64,000 nt of DNA from JAJNBD01 sp964471475 (GTDB taxonomy: Bacteria; Pseudomonadota; Gammaproteobacteria; CAISUE01): assembly GCA_964471475.1 (NCBI GenBank), contig CAYYFQ010000003.1:1-64000 (forward strand). The letters run 5' to 3'. The translations under genes and the position numbers were made by a program. This document shows, piece by piece, positions 34,501 to 43,500 of this stretch. Every line of letters starts with the position of its first letter. Positions within the stretch are counted from its first letter, which is position 1. The notes under the pieces are model-generated. The model saw only the letters and a program-made list of their open reading frames with translations, had not been told where the DNA came from and ran no database searches.

Positions 34501-37500
34501 CTAATAAAATGGGACCACTCCAACCATCCAAAATAGCATGATGCTCACTTTTCATGATCGTGTAATGATCTATGGCATGCTTAATAAGATGAATCCTTAA
34601 GAGTTCTCGTTTGCTTAAATCAAAAGCTTCTTCGCGATCCGCTGCTTGAATGGCTTTAACCGCTGCTTCTTTATCCACTTCGTCGCTAATATCATGTTCT
34701 TTAAATATGAGCTTACCGCTCCTATAAATAATCTGAATTAACGCTTCTTCCCAAGCAAAACAGGTTCTTAATATTGGATAAGTCTCAATCGCTTTTTGCC
34801 AAGCGGCCTGGTAATGGTCTACTTCCAAGGGCGCATGGTAATCCATCAGCAATTGCACGCGATAAGCATCATCTTCAGGTTGCATTAAAGCATGATGAAT
34901 AAATCCCTGCTGCAAACTATTGGCTGGATAAATATCTTCTATAGCCCCTTCCGCCTCTAATTGATTTAATAAAGTTGCGGATATCGTTACATAAGGGAAA
35001 TCACTTGGTGTGTGTTGTTGCAGGCCCGTTTGAATACATTCCATCGTATGACGAATGATTGTTTTTAACGCCTCTTCAAAAGCCGCTATAAAAGCTAAAC
35101 TTAACGGCTCTCCAAGTTTACTCGTAACACTGAACTGCAATTCACCATTGACCACTGCACCATTGAGGTTAAGGTAGTAATCACTTAGGTTATCCTCATG
35201 TACGCCAGTTCCAGATGCTTCAGCACTTAACTGCCACAACTGATCTCCTGTTGCATTAAACTGACCCAAATAATTAAAACTAACAACAGGTAATGGATGT
35301 GCATTTAATACTTGATCTTGTAATTGATAACGAAACACTCCATAACCAAGGCCTTTTGTGGGAATCTTCCTTAAACACTCTTTAATTAATTTGATGCTGC
35401 TACCCACATCAGCACCTAACACTAATCTTACTGGATATAACGTGGTAAACCATCCTATGGTGTGATCCACATCGAGTGTTTCTGCAATATTTTCTCGTCC
35501 ATGTCCTTCGAGGATAATATGATTACCACTTGAACCATTCCAAGCATGAAGTGCATAAGCTAAAGCGGTTAGTAACAGATCATTGATCTCGGTATAATAA
35601 GTTTGTGAACTTCTTTGCACTAAATCCCGCGTCCAGTCCTGATCTAGCTTCATCTGATAGGTATGCGGATAATCATCTAATTTAGGATAAACACGTTGGT
35701 CTTGGACCACCGATCGCCAATAGGGCAGCTCATCTTGATGCCTGTCTCCGTAAGTGCTAACCGCATTGACCCATTGACGATAACTGCTGGTTTTTGTCCC
35801 TACAACACCTCCTTCATAAAGCGTTTTAAGATCTTCTGCTAAAATACGCCACGACACTGCATCCACAATTAAATGATGTAAAGCAAAATAAATCCGGGCA
35901 CTACCATCCGCATAACCTTCAATATAACCCACCTGCCATAAGGGCCCGTTGATTATATCGAAGTGGCTCTGCCATTCTGTTAATTTCGCTTGGAGATCAT
36001 CAACCGTTAAATTTGCACACTCTAATCGTTTAATTTCAGGGATTGGAATAGCACAATGATAAGTTTGTGCTCCATTTTGATAACATAAACGCAAAGCATC
36101 ATGCTGGTTGACCAAAAGCGGCAATATCGCCTCCAAACGTGCAAATTCCAATTGAGGCACTTTGATTAAAAACGACTGGTTCCAATGATGAGGCCTAATA
36201 TGGTGGCTTGCAAAAAAATATTGCTGAATGGGTAATAAACCAAAGCTTCCTTCGAGGACGCCTTGCTCGGCGTCAATGATTGACAAGGCATTATGCGCAC
36301 TTATCGCTTGGGCCAGTGATTGAACCGTACGACATTCAAATAAGGTTTTAATACTGCATGCAAACCCTGCTGCTCTTAATTTGGATGCCAATTGAATACT
36401 TAAAATAGAATCGCCGCCTATTCTAAAAAAGTCATCTTCAACACCTACTTTCTCTAAGTTTAAGACCTCTGCCCAGATGCAGCACAACGTGGCTTCAACA
36501 GCATTACTCGGTTCAACATATTGTTCCAACATATCCGAAGCAAACTTCGGCAATGCTTGTCGATTCACCTTCCCACTCACCGTTAATGGCATTTGATCAA
36601 GCAACATCATGTGCGCTGGAATCATGTAATCGGGTAAGAATGTCGCTAATTGAGCTCTCAGCGCTTGAATATAATCTTGCTTATTTTCTGACCCTTCATC
36701 AAAGATTTGATCACAGACGATATAGGCGACTAACTGTTTACTACCCGATGCTTCTTTCGCGATAACAGCGGCATGCACAACGTGCGCTTGTTTTAACAAT
36801 TGGGCTTCGATTTCTTCCAACTCAACTCTAAATCCTCGAATCTTGATTTGGTTATCGACTCGTCCAATATATTCCACATAACCATCTGCACAATAACGAA
36901 CTAAGTCCCCTGTTTTATATAATCTTTGGGGGGCACTTTCTCTATCAAATCGGTGCCAAATAAATCGTTCTTGGGTTAAATCTTCTCGATTCAAATAGCC
37001 CCGCGCTAAACCTACACCACCAATGTACAATTCGCCAACAGCACCCTTTGGCAATAATTGCATGTGGGTATCTAATACATACATCTGTGTGTTGTCGATA
37101 GCACATCCGATGCACGATGCTGGTAAAAGAGAATCTGATGTTTGAATGCAATTGGTTGCAAACACCGTAATCTCCGTTGGGCCATAAAGATTAATAAAGT
37201 GACACAAATGCCGGTATTGATTAAAAAGCATCGGATCTAATGCTTCTGCTCCCACAAATAAAAGTTTAAGATGCGCAAGATCTTTTTTGGGAATTTGTCT
37301 TAGGACACTAGGAGTTAATAAGGTAATTTCAATGGGATGCTGCGCTAACACGATTTGTAATGCTTCTAAGACTGGGTAGCGGCTCGAAAGTAAGTGTAGT
37401 ACCCCTCCCAGCGTTAATGCTGAGGTCCATTCCCAAACCATGGCATCAAAACTCATCGAGGAAAACTGCAGCACATGAGAGCCTTGCGTAAAGCCATCAT

Positions 37501-40500
37501 AACGAGCGGTTCTTGCACAAAGATTCACTACGCCTTGATGAGCAATCATAACCCCTTTGGGTTGCCCGGTAGACCCTGAGGTATAAATCACGTAAGCTAA
37601 ATCCTCAGGTTTAGCAAGAGAAAGCAAATTATCTTGCGAAAATTCAGAATCGTCATGCATCGCGTCTAAAGCGATAACTGAGAATTGCTGGGCTTCCGAT
37701 GATAGTGCTGACCATCGCGAAATTAAATGCGCTTGGGTTAATACCAGAGATACTTTTGTATCCTGCAACATATAACGCAAACGTTCATCAGGATGAATTG
37801 GGTCCATTGGGACATAAGCCCCACCTGCCTTCAATATACCCAAAATTCCTATCATCATTTCAAACGAACGCTCTGTACCTAAGCCTACTAACTGATCAGG
37901 TGTGGTACCAATGCCTTGGGTTCTTAAATAACGAGCAAGCTGATTTGCTCTTGCATTCAGTTCTCGATATGTCATAGTGTGTTCTTCGTACACTAATGCA
38001 GTTTGATCCGGTGTTCTTTCTACCTGAGTTTCAAAAAGCGCATGAATTGTAGTTAGTAGGTAAGGACGTTGCGTTTGATTCCATTCAATCAATTGTTGAT
38101 GAATTTCTGTTTCGCTAAGAAAAGCTAAGTCGTGTAGATAAACTTCTGGTCTTTTAACCATCTCAAGCAAAATTCGCTGAAAATGTTCGCTGAAACAGGC
38201 TATGGTCTCTTCTTTAAATAAATCTTTCGCGTATTCAATACTGCCATTGAAGCCTTTTCCTTGGTCATGAATAGATAAAGTCAAATCAAATTTAGCAATA
38301 GGATATTCTTCTTCCAAAAAAGTAGCTTGCGTACCTTCCCAAAGTTCTGGTTGCTCTATATATTCTTGATAAGCCAGCATTACTTGAAAGATAGGATTAG
38401 CATTGAGCTGACGAGCAATATCTAGATGATTAACCAAATGTTCAAACGGAATATCTTGATGCGCGTACGCATCTAAGGTTGTAGCCTTTACTTGTTCAAT
38501 CAATTCGTTGACAGTTAACGCTTCACTAAAATCAGCCTTCAAGGCTAAGGTATTCACAAAAAAGCCAATTAAGGATTCCAGTTGTTGTACCCGTCGATTA
38601 GCGATGGGGCTGCCAACCACAACAATTTTCTGGCCACTATAGCGGTGTAATACCGTCTGGAAAGCTGCTAAAACTACCATAAACATGGTGAGTTGATTGG
38701 CTTTTGCAAAAGCTTTGATTTCCTCCACCACTTCTAAAGGCAAATGAAAAGACACTCGCCCACCGCTATAAGTTAATTCTTTAGGACGCTTATAGTCAGT
38801 TGGCAAGCTTATCATTTCAGGAATATCGCTAAGCTGCTGCTTCCAATAATCGACTTGTTCTTGCAGCGCTTCATCTTTCAGCCAAGATCGTTGCCACAAA
38901 GTATAATCGACATACTGTACTGGAAGCGGCGTTAATTCATGACCGCCTTCACTATACTGACGATAGTGGCGAACTAATTCTTGTAAGTAAACCTGCATCG
39001 ATACCCCATCGGTAATGATATGGTGCATCACCACAAACAAAATAAATGCATCTTCTCCTAAAACAATTAATTCGCCACGAATCAAGGGGCCACGCGTTAA
39101 ATCAAATGATGTTGCAATGCCTTTTTGTAAATACGCTCTCACATCTTCTCCCAAGCTTGCAACGTCGCGAACCATAAGCCGTGGGATCTTGTCAGTCTCA
39201 TCAACGACTTGAACAGCTTCTCCTGCTACAGATGCAAAACGCGTCCGTAAGCTTTCATGCCGTTCAATCATGGCGGTATAAGCACGACTTAATACATCTA
39301 TATCACAACGTCCACTCAGCTTTACTACCAAGGGCACTTGATACACAGCCTTACCTGGCATGAGTTGCTCTAAGAACCATAAGCGTTGTTGTGCAAACGA
39401 TAAAGGGACAACGTCAGGACGCACTTTCCTAGCTAATGCTGGCAGTGATAACGTTTGTCCCAGCGATTCATCAATCGTGCTTGCCATCTCTTGCAAAGAA
39501 GCTAAATTAAAAATGGTTTTTAAACTAAGTTCGGTTTGCCAGGCTTCTCGGACCTCGGATAATAAGTTCATCATGAGCAGTGAATGCCCACCTAAATGGA
39601 AAAAGTTATCATTTAATCCAATTCTATCCACCGGTATATGTAACAACGCCGACCAAAGTTCAGCTAAGTGTTTTTCTGTTGCTGTTTCTGGCGCACGATA
39701 ATCTTGCTGGGCGCAATCATCAATAAAGAGTTGAGATAATGCTTTGCGATCAACCTTTCCATTCACATTTAATGGCATGACATCAATCAGTATCATGTGA
39801 GCGGGAATCATGTAATTGGGCAAAAATTTTGCTAATTGAGTTCTTAATGCTTGAATATAATCTTTTTTACTTTGCACATCTTCATTAAATACCTGATCCG
39901 TAACCAAATAGGCTACTAATTGTTTTTCACCCGACTCTTCTCTTACAATAACCGCAGCATGGGCAATATGTGCTTGTTTTAATAATTGTGCTTCAATTTC
40001 TTCTAATTCAACTCGAAGACCTCGAATCTTAATTTGGTTATCAACTCGCCCAATATATTCCAAAGCACCATCTGCTGAATAACGCACTAAATCACCGGTG
40101 CGATACATTCTGACTGGATCACTCTCACCACTAAATCGATGCCAAATAAATCGTTCGTTGGTTAAGTCTTGTCGATTCAAATAACCTCGCGCTAATCTTT
40201 GTCCACCAACATAGAGCTCGCCAGGTATACCAATCGGTAAAAGCTGAGTATTTTCATCAAAGACATATAAGTTTGTGTTGGCAATCGGACGGCCAATCCG
40301 AGCAGCGAGGAAGTTTTTTGCTTGTGAATTGTAAACAGATAAAGTAGTACAGATCGTCGCTTCTGTTGGACCATAGCCGTTGATAAAAATACGGCATTTT
40401 TCTGCCCAATATTGCATCAGCGATTCATCTAACGCTTCTCCCATCGCTATTAAAGTTTTTAAATGCGGAAAATCTGTCGCCGAAAATTGCCTTAATACAC

Positions 40501-43500
40501 TCGGCGTTAACACGGCAACTTCAATGGGATGTTTGGTTAAGACTTGCTTCAAAGACTCCATGATGGAATAGCGACTTGATAACAAATGTAAAATCCCGCC
40601 CACCATTAAAGTAGCCAAATCCCAAACCATGGCATCAAAATTCATCGCAGCAAATTGCAATACATGCGTACCGTCACCAACTTCTTGAATAAGCGCGGCC
40701 TCTCTTAAAGTATCTGCAACTCCATGATGCTCAATCATGACTCCTTTAGGCGTACCAGTTGTCCCAGACGTATAAATAACATAAGCGAGACTATCTGGAC
40801 TCACGGTATTTCTTATATTTTCTTCTAATAGCTGCGTGTTAGCTAGACTGTTTAAATCGGTTACCAAAAACGGGTATTCATCATTTGATAAGCTCAACCA
40901 TCTGGGTACAAGATGAGTTTGGGTTAACACCAAAGACACTTGGGTGTCTTTCAACATGTAGCGCAAACGTTCATCAGGATGTGCAGGGTCCATCGGCACA
41001 TAAGCTCCACCTGCTTTCAATACCGCTAAAATTCCAATGATTATTTCAAAAGAACGCTCTATGCTTAATCCCACTAGCTGGTCAGGTATGGAACCAATCC
41101 CTTGAGCGCTTAGATAATGCGCAAGCTGATTGGCTCTTGCATTCAGCACTCGATAAGTCATGGTTTGATCTTCATATACCAAGGCAATTTGGTCGGGTGT
41201 TCTTGTTACCTGGGCTTCAAAGAATTCATGAACCGTTGTTTTGGGGTAATCACATTGTGTTTGGTTCCATTCAACTAATTGTTGGTGAACTTCTGCTTCG
41301 CTAAGCAGTGACAATTCGTGTAAATAAGCTTCTGGCCGCTTGACCATCTGCGTTAAAAACCGCTCAAAGCGCTCCATTAAACGATGTATTGTTTTTGGTT
41401 TAAATAGATTTTTTGAATATTCCATATAAGCATGGATTGCTTTTCCTCGATATACCATATCAAGTGCCAGATCAAACTTCGCAATGGGGTATTCCCCCTC
41501 TTCTAAAAAAGAAACATCTAGATTTCCTAAAGGTTGTAATTCCGTAGTATCTTCTCGATAAGCCAACATCACTTGAAATATCGGATTTGCGTTGGTTTGA
41601 CGGACAATATTTAAGTGATTCACCAGGTGTTCAAATGGAATATCTTGATGTGCATAAGCATCCAGCGTCGTCGCTTTTATTTGCTCAATGAATTCCTTAA
41701 CCGTTAATTTTTCACTAAAGTCAGCTTTTAATGCTAAAGTATTGACGAAAAATCCTATCAGCGACTCGGTTTGTTCTGCCCGCCGATTCGCAATGGGGCT
41801 ACCCACCACAATAATTTTTTGACCACTATAGCGATGTAATACTGCCTGAAAAGCAGCTAACATCACCATATACATCGTAACTTGGTTTGCTTGAGCAAAT
41901 ATTTTAAGTTTACTCACCACTTCTTCAGACAAATTAAAACCCACACGTCCACCGGCGTAAGTTAATTCCTTCGGGCGTGGGTAATCGGTAGGTAAGGTTA
42001 TTAGTTCAGGAATATCATTGAGCTGTTGTTGCCAATAAGCGACTTGTTCTTGTAGCACCGCATCTTTTAACCAAGTGCGCTGCCACAAAGTATAATCCAC
42101 ATATTGCACAGGAAGCGGCGCTAATTCCTGACTGCCTTCACTATACTGACGATAAAACTCAAATAACTCTCGTAAGTAAATTTGTATGGATACACCATCC
42201 GTAATGATATGGTGCATCACAACAAATAAAATAAATGTATCTTTTTCTAAAACAATCAATTCACCACGAATCAGTGGCCCACGTGTTAAATCAAATGGAG
42301 CTAAGATTCCCTCTTCTATGTATGTCTTTACGTCTTTAGACAAACTGGCAGCATGTTGAATCAAGAGTCTAGGAATTTTATTGGCTTCATCAACAACCTG
42401 AGTAGCTTCGCCGACCACCGATTCAAAGTGCGTGCGTAAGCTTTCATGGCGTTCGATCATTGCCATATAAGCACGACTTAAAGCATCGGTATGACATTGC
42501 CCCTGCAGCTTTAACACTAAAGGCACTTGGTACACTGCGTTCCCCGGCCTGAGTTGTTCTAAAAACCACAAGCGCTGCTGCGCAAATGATAAAGGAATAA
42601 ACTCAGAACGCAATTGCTTCGTTAATACGGGTAACGCTAAGGTTTGACCCAGCGATTCATCAATTGCTTTTGCCATCGCTTGCAAATCAGCTAAATTAAA
42701 AATAGCTTTTAAACTGAGCTCCGTTTGCCAACCTTCGCGAACTTTGGATAATAAGCTCATCATGAGCAATGAGTGTCCGCCCAAATGAAAAAAGTTATCG
42801 TGTAAGCCAATTCTATCCACCGGTATATGCAATATCTCGGACCAAAGCGCTGCCAGGCGTTTTTCTGTTGTTGTTTCTGGCGCATGATAATCTTGCTTGT
42901 CGCCATCATCAATAGAGAGTTGTGACAATGCCTTGCGATCAATCTTCCCATTCACATTTAATGGCATGGTATCAACCAACATCATGTGCGCAGGAACCAT
43001 GTAATCCGGTAAAACAGTTGCTAATTGTGTTCTTAGTGTTTGAATATAATCTTTCTTACTCTGTAAATCCTCACCCAATAGTTGAGCAGGAACAACATAG
43101 GCCACCAATTGTTTGTTACCGGCCTCTTCTCTGACTAAAACCGCGGCGCAATCAACCTGCGCTTGTTGTGATAATTGTTCTTCAATTTCCTCTAACTCAA
43201 CTCTAAATCCTCGAATCTTAATTTGATTATCTGCACGTCCAATATAGTCCAAATCGCCATCGACCGAATAACGCACCCAATCGCCTGTTTTATACAATCT
43301 TACGGGTTCGCTTTCGCTATCAAATCGATGCCAAATAAATCGCTCTTTGGTCAAATCCTCTCGATTTAAATAACCTCGTGCTAAACCCACACCACCAATG
43401 TACAGCTCTCCAGCCGCCCCTAGCGGCAAAAGATTTAAATTCTCATCCAACACATAAGCTAAAGTATTACTAACAGGATATCCTATAGAAATATTTTCAT

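Noticed and set aside
39360..39701. Plus-strand frame of 113 codons inside the NRPS gene
   Set aside because: Antisense to a condensation-carrier region with strong coding signal; no homology-like motifs or ribosome-binding site.
36400..43000. Repeated blocks across the NRPS as a possible CRISPR or tandem-repeat array
   Set aside because: They are paralogous condensation, adenylation and carrier domains with module-length spacing, not short direct repeats.
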